NCBI GenBank assembly: GCA_015522645.1
Contig: WALV01000032.1
Location: 1-64,000 of the forward strand
From: Candidatus Tiamatella sp.
GTDB lineage: Archaea; Thermoproteota; Thermoprotei_A; Sulfolobales; Acidilobaceae
Direction: 5' to 3'
Length of the DNA: 64,000 bases
Within the stretch, counting starts at the first letter, position 1. Every line of letters begins with the position of its first letter. This document shows, in pieces, positions 9,855 through 20,807 of the stretch. Under the pieces are notes generated by a model. That model was given only the letters and a program-made list of their open reading frames with translations. It did no database searches and had not been told where the DNA came from. The translations under genes were made by a program, and so were the position numbers.

Positions 9855-9906
9855 TGAGATGGTGTTTTCATTTCCATATTTTCACTCATGCGAAGGCAAA
9901 AAATGC

Positions 9907-10179
9907 CTAGCCTCCGGCGCTTGGAGGAAATATGTCTACTTCATCTCCATCACTCAGCTCTTCATCTAGCTTTCTACATAGGAAAATATTCCTGCCGTTA
10001 ACTAGAATTATTGGATCATAGCCTTTTACCATGTATCTCTCAAGTTCGTTCTTTACTTCAGGCAGATAAATGAGTAAGCAATTGATGCTTCTGCAATTTT
10101 CATCCAATTCTATTACTCTTTCCTTCCACCCTAGCCGTATTCGTAACCCTGCATATATCCTGACTCTCACAGTGGGCAT
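9907..10179 (-). CDS. MoaD/ThiS-family sulfur carrier protein
   Basis: 90 residues from ATG 10179, which has GAGGGA nine bases upstream; an in-frame codon at 10206 has no such site and is rejected. Beta-grasp fold ending in the diagnostic SAGG, where the terminal glycine is thiocarboxylated for sulfur transfer to pterin precursors. The segment DELSDGDEVDIFPP is typical of MoaD. It overlaps the end of the radical SAM maturase by 13 bases and lies next to a tungstopterin enzyme, so a role in tungsten-pterin cofactor synthesis is likely. Confidence 0.88.
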   Translation of the reverse strand: MPTVRVRIYAGLRIRLGWKERVIELDENCRSINCLLIYLPEVKNELERYMVKGYDPIILVNGRNIFLCRKLDEELSDGDEVDIFPPSAGG

Positions 10180-11264
10180 CGTACCATATCCCTCGCGTAT
10201 GGGCAACTAGCACAACTCGGCTGATTCCCCCAGCAATCCATATCATTGGAGAGAGTAAGAGTACAATAGTCTCGTAGCGGGCAATCAGGGCAACTTGGGT
10301 AATACATGAAATCCAGGTTAAACTTATACTGCATGTACTCCTCAGAGTTCCAGACCTCTATCAAGCTTTCCTCCTTTAGATCCCCGAGAATAACGGCATT
10401 TATCGTCCTAGTTACCCTGTAAAACGTATTGGCCCACCCGTGAGCCATGTAAATGCAGGGTGCAACCTTACCATCCCACCTAACGAACAGAGCGTCTCTC
10501 GAGGCGAAAGGGCATTCTCTCTCGGTAGACAGGCCTAACTGTGGTAAACTTATGAGTATATTGTGAATCATGCTCAATTTAGCTAGGATACCGGATATTT
10601 CCGCTATTTTCCTTTTACACGAATCATCCATATAACAGGCCAACGATTTCTCCTGCCCTGGAGTTAATGGGAGAATATTGGATACGATGAATCGTGTTGC
10701 TTTCAGTTTTCCAGCGAGCTCTATGGTCTTTACCAGATTATCTACATTGAGTCTAGTTAGTGTAAACTGGATAATTATCTCGGGTTTCTTGACCATTTTC
10801 TCCCTTCTAAACTTGTTTATTTCCTCTAGTGCACTTAGGAGTCTAGAGAGATCCCCGCCTTTCCTGATGAGGGAATAAAGGTCGCTTTCACTGCTATCCA
10901 TGCTAACATAGAGCTCGTCGACTGACTCTTCCACCCAGCTCGTATTTTCTTTTAAAAAATATCCGTTGGTGTTTAATAGAACCTTTAATCCTAGATCCTT
11001 AGCTTTTCTAACGAAGTCTTTAATTTTAGGATGAAGCAACGGTTCACCCCAACCTGAGAAGATTATCTTCTCTACTCCCGCATGGTATGCTTCTTCCACG
11101 ATTTTATTATACAATTCCGGTTCCATGAATCCTTCAGGTTCCCTCATTAGGTTCCTGAAGCAGTAGATACACTTGTAATTGCACTTACTCGAAACTTCAA
11201 TCATGAGCTCCCGCGGATGACTATCATCTGAGGGTGTGATCTGCCATTTTTTTACCTTAAACAC
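10167..11264 (-). CDS. Radical SAM maturase of tungsten oxidoreductase type
   Basis: 365 residues. CNYKCIYC (C28, C32, C35) is the radical SAM cluster motif; the C-terminus has a SPASM-like set of cysteines (GKVAPC, YYPSCPDCPLRDYC, DCWGNQPSCASCPYARDMVRCPL). The combination with an adjacent MoaD-like gene and a divergent aldehyde ferredoxin oxidoreductase matches the tungsten-cofactor oxidoreductase radical SAM maturase family (described as TIGR04317, from memory). It is thought to help mature the W-bis-pterin enzyme; the exact reaction is not established. Confidence 0.85.
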   Translation of the reverse strand: MFKVKKWQITPSDDSHPRELMIEVSSKCNYKCIYCFRNLMREPEGFMEPELYNKIVEEAYHAGVEKIIFSGWGEPLLHPKIKDFVRKAKDLGLKVLLNTNGYFLKENTSWVEESVDELYVSMDSSESDLYSLIRKGGDLSRLLSALEEINKFRREKMVKKPEIIIQFTLTRLNVDNLVKTIELAGKLKATRFIVSNILPLTPGQEKSLACYMDDSCKRKIAEISGILAKLSMIHNILISLPQLGLSTERECPFASRDALFVRWDGKVAPCIYMAHGWANTFYRVTRTINAVILGDLKEESLIEVWNSEEYMQYKFNLDFMYYPSCPDCPLRDYCTLTLSNDMDCWGNQPSCASCPYARDMVRCPL

Positions 11265-11371
11265 TTTGAAAACACCAGTTGAGGATTGATTATAACTATT
11301 TATATTGTCGTCGCCAATATATGAAACAAGAATGAATTCGTTCTTATATCTTTTGGAGGAGTTGAAGCAAG
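11265..11371. promoter_or_regulatory. Divergent promoter region, W-maturase / AOR
   Basis: The 107-base space separates two divergent start codons and must hold both promoters. It contains the AT-rich run ATTATAACTATTTATATTG at about 11287-11305, a plausible TATA element. The AOR side carries the strong ribosome binding site GGAGGA at 11355-11360. Shared control of the enzyme and its maturase is inferred from the arrangement. Confidence 0.45.
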
Positions 11372-13261
11372 TTGCCTGGAGGATATATGGGTAAATTTCT
11401 TAGAGTGAATCTATGGAGTGGGAAACTCCGAGAGGAGACCATGCCCGACCACATTCTGAGAAAGTGGATCGGTGGTAGAGGTCTTGGAGTATATTTGGCA
11501 TTAAAGGAAATAGACCCTAAAGCCGACCCGTTGGGCCCTCGGAACAAGGTATTCATACTGACTGGTCCTGCGACGGGTGTGGCTGGAGTAACTGAATCCG
11601 GTAGATGGTGTAGTGTAACGAAGGCCCCTCTGACAAATACTGTTCATGACAGTCAGAGTGGAGGGAAATTCGGTCCTGAACTAAAATTCGCTGGATACGA
11701 TGGTGTGTTCATAGAAGATATGTCCGAGAAACCTGTTTACCTATGGATACATGATGGGAAAGCAGAGCTGAAAGACGCTAGTCATTTATGGGGACTGGAT
11801 GTTCACTCGACTACTGACAAAATCCAAGAGGAACTGGCGAGCGAGGTAGGAGAAAAGGAGGCGGGTAAAATAAAAGTAGCAGCCATAGGTCCGGCAGGCG
11901 AGAGGCTAGTCAAATTTGCCGCTATAATGAATGATAAAAACAGGGCAGCTGGGAGAGGAGGCCATGGTGCTGTACTGGGAAGTAAAAAACTTAAAGCCAT
12001 TGCAGTTCTGGGACACAAGGTCCCAAAGGTAGGTAAAATAGATCTCTTCAGGGAGGTAGTAAAAGAGACTGTGAAGAAGCATAAGGAGAACCCTGTTACA
12101 AGCGAGGGTTTACCTCAGCTTGGAACGGCTATACTGGTTAATATAATAAATCAGAACGGTCTGTTCCCGACTAGGAACTTTCAGTCAGGTTACTTCGAGG
12201 AAGCAGAGAAAATAAGTGGGGAAACACTAGCTGAAACATACCTGGATAAAAAGAAGAGCATTGAAGAAGCATGCTGGGGCTGTGCAATTGCATGCGCTAG
12301 ATATTCACGCGTAGGTAAGTCACCTTTCAGCGGTGAAGGGGGAGGACCGGAATATGAAACCATATGGGCTTTCGGTGCGCAAACCGGTAATGATAATTTT
12401 GAATCAATTATAAAGGCAAACTTCCTTGCAAATGAATTAGGCTTAGATACTATTTCAACAGGTAACACTATAGGAGCACTTTTCGAGCTTATAGAGAAAG
12501 GTAAATTCCCTAAGGAAAAGCTGAGAGGATTAAAAGCAGAGTGGGGTACTCCTGAAGCCGTAGTAGAGTTAACATGGAGAATAGCCTTTAGGAGCGGAGT
12601 AGGTGACGAGCTTGCAGAAGGATCATACAGGCTGGCGAGCAAGTATGGGGCACCAGAACTATCAATGAGCGTGAGAGGACAAGAATTACCTGCTTATGAC
12701 CCTAGAGGGGCACAAGGCCATGCTTTAGCATATGCAACTAGTAACAGAGGAGGCTGCCACCTGAGAGCTTACATGATAAGTCCTGAAGTTCTAGGAGTAC
12801 CAATGCTTGTGGATAGATTTGAAACTAAAGGCAAACCAGCGCTCGTAAAAGAATTCCAGGACGTATTCGGCGTAATTGATTCCATGGTTCTATGTAAGTT
12901 CAGTAGCTTCGCTCTATGGGATGAGGATTATGCTAAGATACTATCTGCAGTAACAGGCTGGGATATCAATAAGGAAGAAGTCCATGTAATAGGCGAGAGA
13001 ATATACAATGCCGAGAGAGCGTTCAATGCACTAAGCTTTGGCGATGGAGTGGAATACGATACTCTACCGCCGAGGTTCCTGAAGGAACCAATGCCTGAGG
13101 GCGCCAGTAAGGGTCAGGTAGTCAAGCTAGATGAGATGCTGCCGGAATACTATAAGCTTAGAGGCTGGATAAATGGAAGGCCTACTAGAGCCAAGCTGGA
13201 GGAACTAGGCCTTAAATGGATTGCTGATAGACTAGAGGAGGAAGGCCTTCTCCCTGGATGA
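11372..13261 (+). CDS. aor: Aldehyde ferredoxin oxidoreductase (tungsten)
   Basis: 629 residues. The N-terminus (GYMGKFLRVNL, GGRGLGVYL) and the pterin-contacting AGRGGHGAVLGSKKLKAI (193-210) are diagnostic of the AOR family. The [4Fe-4S] ligands are C301, C304 and C308 (CWGCAIAC) with C508 (MVLC), spaced as in Pyrococcus furiosus AOR. The enzyme oxidises aldehydes to acids with reduction of ferredoxin, in cytoplasmic peptide or sugar fermentation. The TTG start is chosen because GGAGGA lies 11 bases upstream and MPGGYMGK matches family N-termini. Substrate class (AOR, FOR, GAPOR, WOR) cannot be fixed here. Confidence 0.93.
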   Translation: MPGGYMGKFLRVNLWSGKLREETMPDHILRKWIGGRGLGVYLALKEIDPKADPLGPRNKVFILTGPATGVAGVTESGRWCSVTKAPLTNTVHDSQSGGKFGPELKFAGYDGVFIEDMSEKPVYLWIHDGKAELKDASHLWGLDVHSTTDKIQEELASEVGEKEAGKIKVAAIGPAGERLVKFAAIMNDKNRAAGRGGHGAVLGSKKLKAIAVLGHKVPKVGKIDLFREVVKETVKKHKENPVTSEGLPQLGTAILVNIINQNGLFPTRNFQSGYFEEAEKISGETLAETYLDKKKSIEEACWGCAIACARYSRVGKSPFSGEGGGPEYETIWAFGAQTGNDNFESIIKANFLANELGLDTISTGNTIGALFELIEKGKFPKEKLRGLKAEWGTPEAVVELTWRIAFRSGVGDELAEGSYRLASKYGAPELSMSVRGQELPAYDPRGAQGHALAYATSNRGGCHLRAYMISPEVLGVPMLVDRFETKGKPALVKEFQDVFGVIDSMVLCKFSSFALWDEDYAKILSAVTGWDINKEEVHVIGERIYNAERAFNALSFGDGVEYDTLPPRFLKEPMPEGASKGQVVKLDEMLPEYYKLRGWINGRPTRAKLEELGLKWIADRLEEEGLLPG

Positions 13262-13270
13262 ATACTTATT

Positions 13271-15277
13271 TCATTTCCCTATTAATCCTTTCCTATAGGC
13301 CTTCATCAACAACTCCAGTTTTTCTTGGTCCAACTTAGTAGACCCTAATTCGAGCCTCCTTCTCTTAATATCACGGAGCACTGAGTAGTCCAGGAATACT
13401 ATATAGTCTATTTTCAAAACATCTCCTTCTCCCACCATTATTACGGGCAAACCTTTATTTTCAGCTAAACTAGTAAATGAGGGTGCTCCGGTTACAACTA
13501 AGCCTTCTATTCCCCTTGATATAAGTAAGTCGATCCCCCTTGGATCATATGGGTCATTTTCTTTTACAACAATAATGGAATCCTCTGGAATCATACTACC
13601 AATGGTTTTTTCAAGGCTTTTAATCGAATCAACCGTTAATCTCTCAACTAGGAATCCTGCAATCTTGTCTCTGCTAATCAGGCCACTTATAGCACGAAGT
13701 AAAAGCGTATTTTCTTCTTCGGCGTTTGCCAGTAACGACTCTAGGGTATTCAGCCTTCCCTCCAAGCTATGAATCCTATTCCTATATTTTTCTACCTGAA
13801 TCTCATGCTCGACTTCCTTCTTTAGTTCCCGAATAGCATTCCTCTGAGTTTTTTTAAGGTACTCAAGTTCTTCATTCAGTTTCCTTACTTCACTCTCCAA
13901 TTTCCTCCGTGTATATAATAGGTAGTTGACACGCTCTCTGTATTCGGCAAGAGCAATATTGCATGATTCTTCCTGTATTTTTCTTTGACCATCAACAACA
14001 CTATTATCTCTTCTATTAATTGGTATGAGATCAGTGCCTATCTTTCTCTCGATCTCCTCCTCGACAGCCTCTGCTATCGTTTTACCCTTGACTATAGATT
14101 CCTTTATCTTATCTATATCAAGGTTTAATTTTCTTTTTGATACGTAGAGTTCGATTTGCTTGAACTTCTCGCTCAGCTCTTTATAAGCCTTGTATGCTGC
14201 AGCGAGAGCATCTCTTTGATGGGTATCAGCGTAATCGGGATAGACTTGGTTGGCCAGCGATCTTTTTTCAGTTGCCGAGAGGCTGGCTGGTGGAACATAT
14301 AGCTGGGTGTCAAACATTGATGATAGTTTTCTAGCGGTCTCAGGAGGAGGATTAACGTCGGTGGCGACAACGATAGGTTTACCTATATCTGATAATATGG
14401 ACGCTATTTTCGAACGATCCAAGTTTTTAGATGAATACAGATATAATAGGTTTCCCGAGATATCTAGGACTGCTAACCCTGTATATATTCCTGGGTCAAT
14501 GCCTACAATCACTGGTCTCTGGGAGAGAGTTATATCTCGGTCTCCTATGATGAGTTTCTGGCTATACAGCGGTGTTATCCTTATCCTGTAATCCCGACCA
14601 TCATAGGGCTTTATTAGACCGTATATCTTCTCCCTACCTGCATATACGGTAAATATAGCCGATTCCAGCCCTCCCTTACTTCTCCTATAGGATTCATCGT
14701 AATCTAAGCCTGCTTTATCCAGTGTTTCCTTTATTTTCTGAGCTACCTGGCTAATGATGCTGTTCAGCCTCCTCTGGTACCTTGCTTGGCTCCATCCGCC
14801 TTTAGATCCCCCTCTCGACTTTGATACTGTTATACGTGTTTTTTCCTCCCTTAACCGGACTTGGCCTCCTATGCCTTTTTCAGCCAAGAGTGCTGCTATG
14901 TAGGCTGTTTTACCCGGAGATAGCTTACCGGAATGCATTAAAACACCGTATTTTTCAGCTACTGTTTTTATAGGTATGAACTTACCGTTGTCATAGGTTA
15001 CTTGTATAAGTTTTGCTTCTGGTGGGAGTAAAGACAGTATCCTGGCTATTCCATGTTCTGTTGGCGCGAGCTCATATACATTGTCTATTCCTATAGAAGC
15101 AACGTTATACTCCCACGCAAGCCGTATAATCCTAGGTAGAGTTGCTTCCTCATTCTTATATAATACCCGTTTGCTAGAGTCAATGATTATGATCGAGTAT
15201 CTCGGTTTGTAAGCTGAGGAAGGACTGCTTCCGGGATTTATATCTATACCCATATAACTAGGCTTTTTTTCGAGCAT
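13271..15277 (-). CDS. DUF460 RNase H-like protein with release-factor-like GGWSQ loop
   Basis: 668 residues. Two RNase H-like units are visible: MGIDINPGSSPSS (9-21) at the N-terminus and VGIDPGIYTGLAVLD (258-272), as in archaeal COG2433/DUF460 proteins. Between them, KSRGGSKGGWSQARYQRR (153-170) followed by a long helix closely resembles the catalytic loop of Vms1-like release factors (VLRF1). A coiled coil spans about 440-520 (LRKLNEELEYLKKTQRN region), followed by a C-terminal alpha/beta domain. The start codon shares one base with the RIO2 stop (TGATG), so the two are coupled. Function is unproven; RNA or peptidyl-tRNA cleavage on ribosomes is inference. Confidence 0.8.
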   Translation of the reverse strand: MLEKKPSYMGIDINPGSSPSSAYKPRYSIIIIDSSKRVLYKNEEATLPRIIRLAWEYNVASIGIDNVYELAPTEHGIARILSLLPPEAKLIQVTYDNGKFIPIKTVAEKYGVLMHSGKLSPGKTAYIAALLAEKGIGGQVRLREEKTRITVSKSRGGSKGGWSQARYQRRLNSIISQVAQKIKETLDKAGLDYDESYRRSKGGLESAIFTVYAGREKIYGLIKPYDGRDYRIRITPLYSQKLIIGDRDITLSQRPVIVGIDPGIYTGLAVLDISGNLLYLYSSKNLDRSKIASILSDIGKPIVVATDVNPPPETARKLSSMFDTQLYVPPASLSATEKRSLANQVYPDYADTHQRDALAAAYKAYKELSEKFKQIELYVSKRKLNLDIDKIKESIVKGKTIAEAVEEEIERKIGTDLIPINRRDNSVVDGQRKIQEESCNIALAEYRERVNYLLYTRRKLESEVRKLNEELEYLKKTQRNAIRELKKEVEHEIQVEKYRNRIHSLEGRLNTLESLLANAEEENTLLLRAISGLISRDKIAGFLVERLTVDSIKSLEKTIGSMIPEDSIIVVKENDPYDPRGIDLLISRGIEGLVVTGAPSFTSLAENKGLPVIMVGEGDVLKIDYIVFLDYSVLRDIKRRRLELGSTKLDQEKLELLMKAYRKGLIGK

Positions 15278-16167
15278 CAGATCCCTCCCTTTATTTCCTC
15301 TAGGATCCTCTCCGGATCCACTTCAATTTTGAATTTCTTGTTGAAGAATCTTATTATGTAATACACGTCTCTTCTCAGGAGCTCATCTGCTATTGGGTCT
15401 TCCTTGTAGACGTACTGTGGCCAGTCAATTATGAATGGTTCACCTTCCGTTGAGATAAGTATATTATATTCACTAAGGTCTCCATGGACTATCCCTGCTT
15501 TAATATAGGCGATATGTATTGTGCTAACTATATCGGCTAGAATCTTCACAGGGTTATCTAGACCGTTACTGGGAATAGTATATAGCTCTACGCCTTCTAT
15601 ATATTCTTGCACCACCGCATGCCTGTTGTAATCTATTGGTTTAGGAACCAGTGCTCCAAACTTGTATAGCGCGTCAAGAGCCTTGAATTCTCTCTCACCT
15701 ATAAGTTTAGCCTTTAGTATCCATTGCTTTCTCGTGGATTCAGCCATGTATATCCTTGTTTTTCTCACATTCTTGAATGACCTGACTCCTTCCCTATGAA
15801 ATTTTAGGACAAGCCTTATTCCAGTAGGAGACAGTGCATCATAGACCTCACTTTCCTTTCCAACGCCTATCTTAGGACCCAACTCCGATACAGTACCCCG
15901 AGCTACTAGTGCCCTTAAAGCTAGGAGATCCAGCGCTTGGAAAGTAAGAGTATACCCCATAAGCTGGTGCTTTCCTTTCTTAATGAGCTTCAGTTCAACA
16001 AGTCTCTCAAGGGCCCTCCTGAAGCTTCCGGGTGGTAGCTTGGACCTTCTTTCAACCAGTTCGATTGGCGGGTACTCGTATTTCGAGAGAAGAGATTCTA
16101 TTGCTCTTAGAATTCTAAACATGTGATTATCCGTTTTATTGTAAAGCTCAGCTAACTGTGAAACCAT
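15277..16167 (-). CDS. rio2: RIO2-type serine/threonine kinase
   Basis: 296 residues. An N-terminal winged helix (1-~90) precedes a RIO kinase domain: nucleotide loop GVGKESEVY (101-109), Lys122 in LVLKFHREG, catalytic VHGDLSEYNILI (HGDLSEYN 228-235) and metal-binding IDWPQ (247-251). The winged helix and IDWPQ identify RIO2 rather than RIO1. RIO2 acts as an ATPase in late small-subunit maturation. It is the first gene of a two-gene minus-strand operon with the DUF460 protein. Confidence 0.95.
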   Translation of the reverse strand: MVSQLAELYNKTDNHMFRILRAIESLLSKYEYPPIELVERRSKLPPGSFRRALERLVELKLIKKGKHQLMGYTLTFQALDLLALRALVARGTVSELGPKIGVGKESEVYDALSPTGIRLVLKFHREGVRSFKNVRKTRIYMAESTRKQWILKAKLIGEREFKALDALYKFGALVPKPIDYNRHAVVQEYIEGVELYTIPSNGLDNPVKILADIVSTIHIAYIKAGIVHGDLSEYNILISTEGEPFIIDWPQYVYKEDPIADELLRRDVYYIIRFFNKKFKIEVDPERILEEIKGGI

Positions 16168-16249
16168 ATCCCTTCATCCTGTTTATCTTTACTTGTATAA
16201 GAGTATAATATGTTAAATGATAATTGGTTACCATAAAATCTATAAAGAA

Positions 16250-16268
16250 ATGATTAAATATAAAAAGC
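16250..16268 (+). promoter_or_regulatory. TATA-type promoter of the ArsR-like gene
   Basis: The run TGATTAAATATAAAAAGC provides a BRE/TATA-like element. Its centre near 16262 predicts initiation around 16288, just upstream of the TTG start at 16304, which supports the short form of that gene. Confidence 0.5.
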
Positions 16269-16303
16269 TTAATTCAATAATAATTAAATGGATGGTGAGA
16301 AAC

Positions 16304-16639
16304 TTGAGTAATGAGCAAAACAAAACTCCTGTCCTAGAAAAGGAAGGAATATATGAGAAAGATGGAGTTCTATACGTAAGAGGTTTCAATTATATTGAAA
16401 GGGTAGCAGATGCCCTCTCCGGTGAAACGAGAATCTTGATACTTAAAAAGCTAACCGAGGGGGAAATGGATGTAGCTGAGCTAGCTGATGTTTTGAACCA
16501 TAGTAAAGCAAACATTAGCAGTCAAATAAGAAAACTAGAGGAGGCAGGGCTTGTCAAATCTGCATACAAGCCAGGTAAAAGGGGTATAAAGAAAATAGTT
16601 CAACGAACGATAAAGGAAATCAGAGTCTTCCTGGAATGA
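16304..16639 (+). CDS. ArsR-like winged-helix transcriptional regulator
   Basis: 111 residues from TTG 16304; GGTGAG lies five bases upstream and a TATA element sits about 40 bases upstream, so the longer frame from 16217 is rejected. The helix-turn-helix (ETRILILKKLTEGEMDVAELADVLNHSKANISSQIRKLEEAGLV is the region, residues ~45-88) is of the ArsR type, with recognition helix SKANISSQIRKLEE. No obvious metal-binding Cys is present. It is divergent from RIO2 and convergent with pyrG seven bases away; its target is unknown. Confidence 0.8.
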   Translation: MSNEQNKTPVLEKEGIYEKDGVLYVRGFNYIERVADALSGETRILILKKLTEGEMDVAELADVLNHSKANISSQIRKLEEAGLVKSAYKPGKRGIKKIVQRTIKEIRVFLE

Positions 16640-16646
16640 GTCCTCC

Positions 16647-18290
<1,644 letters not shown>

Positions 18291-18363
18291 TTAAGCAGGG
18301 CACGCCCAAGAGAATGTGCCTCGTATTCGTGGTATATAGGTGTATTGAAAAATTTTTCCCGCA

Positions 18364-18684
18364 TCACTTGAATATTATCCATAGCTGGTAAAGAGATGAC
18401 CACGTTACATAGAGCAATGGATAATATGCGAAGCCGCCTATGATTAACGCTCTAATTAAATCGCCTGAGCTAGCTCCACTTATATTCTTCCTAAGCAATG
18501 GAGCAATGATCAAGAACAATATTGTTGCTCCAGTGAAAGACAACTCAAACCCTTGAACGTCTTTTGGAAAATTCAAGTTCCCACTATAAATCTGCTCTAG
18601 AAAGAACAGGAAACCCATAATCACTCCTGCAATACTATATAACTTGAACGCTCTGTCACCTATTGGTGTATCGAGCATTGACAT
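18364..18684 (-). CDS. Small membrane protein, unknown
   Basis: 106 residues with three hydrophobic helices (about 15-35, 50-64, 82-104). Residues 1-13 are polar. The frame starts MSMLDTPIG; the second Met (18678) is an alternative start. No family is recognised. It precedes pyrG on the minus strand and is divergent from the Rqc2 gene. Coding status is supported by length, hydrophobic periodicity and lack of a competing gene on the other strand. Confidence 0.5.
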   Translation of the reverse strand: MSMLDTPIGDRAFKLYSIAGVIMGFLFFLEQIYSGNLNFPKDVQGFELSFTGATILFLIIAPLLRKNISGASSGDLIRALIIGGFAYYPLLYVTWSSLYQLWIIFK

Positions 18685-18757
18685 ACAGCTTCCACCATCC
18701 TGAAATTGACATGATTATTATTTCGGGATAAATATTATTCACGGTAGGTGTAGGAGA

Positions 18758-20761
18758 TTGGCTAAGGATACAATGTCAGTGATCGATATTACCGCTTGGG
18801 TTAAGACCACAGGCAGAAACATCGTAGAAACCTCTAGGGTTGCCAATATCTATAGAGCGGAGAATCTGTTCCTATTTAAGCTTCATACCAAAATCGCTGG
18901 CCGCGAAATCTTAGTGGTAGAACCGGGGAAACGTATACACTTCTCTAAAAGCGTTTCTACTCCAAAAGAGTTCAAGCAGGACAGTGTTCTTTTAGCGCTC
19001 AGGAAATATGTAAGAGGGGGGATTATTAGGTCAGTTCAACAGGTAAACAATGATAGAATAGTGTCATTAAACGTAAAAGATCATGTTGTAATCGTTGAAC
19101 TAATGAAGAAAGGTATACTCGCGTTGCTAGATGAAGATGGAAGGATCACTGTCGCGACAGAGTATAGGAGAATGAGAGATAGGATCATACGACCGAAAGA
19201 GCACTATCTACCTCCACCAAACAAAAACCCGCTGATTCCAGAGCTATCCGTAGATGAACTCAAAAGTAGACTGATGAATGGCCTAGACCTTGTAAGGGGA
19301 CTTGTCCGGGGATTAGGGCTTCCCGGGGAATTTGTGGAGGAAGTTATTTACCGGTCTAGACTAAATAAGAATACTAAGCCTTCTGAACTACATGATTATA
19401 ACATTGAGGTATTATACAATAAAATCACCGAACTATACGAAGAAGCTCTCCAGGGAAAAGGCTACGTGGTATACCAGGATAATACTCCTATTCTTGCTGT
19501 AAGTTTTAAGCCAACTATACATATAGACAATGGATTAAGGATTGAATACTATGATACATTCGACGACGCTCTCGATATCTTATACAGTAGCAGGAGGAGA
19601 GAGCTAGGTGGGCTTGAGAAAATTCTGGACGAGGAAACGGGTAGGGTATTAGCTAGCATAGAGCAACATAAGAAATTGATGGAAAAATACAATAGTAAGT
19701 CGGCTGAACTCAGGGAACAAGCAATATTCATATCCCAGCAATACGCCAAGTTTGAAAAAATCCTCGAATATCTAAGAAAGATAAAAGAGGAAGAAGGCTG
19801 GAATGGTGTAAGAAACCTTGACTGGATAGTTTCAGTCGATACATCCACAGGAGACGTTACTGTATTAGTCAAGGAGAGGAAGATCAAACTCAATATCAGG
19901 AAACCATTAGATGAGGTGTTGAATGAGATGTACAAACTTGCAGGCGAATTAGAAGGAAAAGCTAGGCGAGCACAGAAGTCGCTCAAAGACCTAGAAAAAA
20001 TGCTTATAGATGCCAAAAAGAGAGCTGTAAGAAGGTTTCTTAGAGATTTCTATAGGAGCAGGAGAAAAGCATGGTACGAGAAATATGTTTGGGGTATAAC
20101 CAGGAATGGTTTTCTCGTCATAGCCGGTAAAAACGCGGATCAGAACGAGAGTATAGTAAAGAGATACCTGGAAGACAGTGATGTTTTCCTGCACGCTGAT
20201 ATTCATGGTGCTCCAGCAACCATATTGAAGACGGGAGGCATTGAGCCAGCTAGTGAGGACATATGGGATGCTGCAGTTATAGCTGCCTCATACAGTAGAG
20301 CATGGAAAGCTGGTGCAGGCTATGTTGGCGTTTTCTGGGTAAAGGGTTCCCAAGTATCTAAGTCTCCACCTGCAGGTGAATACGTATCGAAGGGAGCATT
20401 CATGATCTATGGGAAGAAAAATTATGTAAGGGGAGTTAGATTATCTCTAGCACTGGGCTTGGAACCTGTTGACGATAGGTCTCTGAGAGTTCTGGTTGGA
20501 AGCAATGAATCTGTATCAGTGAGATCATGGGTATATGCCTCCATGGTTCCAGGCGATACCCCTGTGAACAAGTTCCCTGAGACATTCAAACGAGCTGCCT
20601 GTAAGCTAGTCGGTATCGGATGTCTTATTGTAGAATCTTATCCAAGCGAGGAATTAATTGAGAGACTTCCGGGGAGATTAGGGAGAGTGAAAGTATTATT
20701 GGGAAGGGAGAGTTACAGTCCCCCATTCAATACCCATCTTCTCAATGATTTGTATGTGTAA
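18758..20761 (+). CDS. rqcH: Rqc2/NEMF/RqcH-family ribosome quality control protein
   Basis: 667 residues. The NFACT-N domain carries the Asp-Arg pair D99-R100 (VNNDRIV) required for tRNA handling in RqcH. A helix-hairpin-helix and a long coiled coil follow (about 320-420), and the NFACT-R/DUF814 domain (WYEKYVWGITRNGFLVIAG, HADIHGAPATI) lies at 445-570. These proteins bind peptidyl-tRNA on split large subunits and add C-terminal tails in bacteria and eukaryotes. The TTG start is preceded by GGTGTAGGAGA; ATG 18773 is an alternative. Confidence 0.92.
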   Translation: MAKDTMSVIDITAWVKTTGRNIVETSRVANIYRAENLFLFKLHTKIAGREILVVEPGKRIHFSKSVSTPKEFKQDSVLLALRKYVRGGIIRSVQQVNNDRIVSLNVKDHVVIVELMKKGILALLDEDGRITVATEYRRMRDRIIRPKEHYLPPPNKNPLIPELSVDELKSRLMNGLDLVRGLVRGLGLPGEFVEEVIYRSRLNKNTKPSELHDYNIEVLYNKITELYEEALQGKGYVVYQDNTPILAVSFKPTIHIDNGLRIEYYDTFDDALDILYSSRRRELGGLEKILDEETGRVLASIEQHKKLMEKYNSKSAELREQAIFISQQYAKFEKILEYLRKIKEEEGWNGVRNLDWIVSVDTSTGDVTVLVKERKIKLNIRKPLDEVLNEMYKLAGELEGKARRAQKSLKDLEKMLIDAKKRAVRRFLRDFYRSRRKAWYEKYVWGITRNGFLVIAGKNADQNESIVKRYLEDSDVFLHADIHGAPATILKTGGIEPASEDIWDAAVIAASYSRAWKAGAGYVGVFWVKGSQVSKSPPAGEYVSKGAFMIYGKKNYVRGVRLSLALGLEPVDDRSLRVLVGSNESVSVRSWVYASMVPGDTPVNKFPETFKRAACKLVGIGCLIVESYPSEELIERLPGRLGRVKVLLGRESYSPPFNTHLLNDLYV

Positions 20762-20807
20762 ATTTAATCTACTAAACATAATATACTATAAACATGGTGA
20801 GACGTAG

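Noticed and set aside
9851-9906. ATGATGA after the B12 radical SAM gene as a C/D-box sRNA
   Set aside because: No CTGA D or D' box at suitable spacing; the motif is explained by the gene's stop region.
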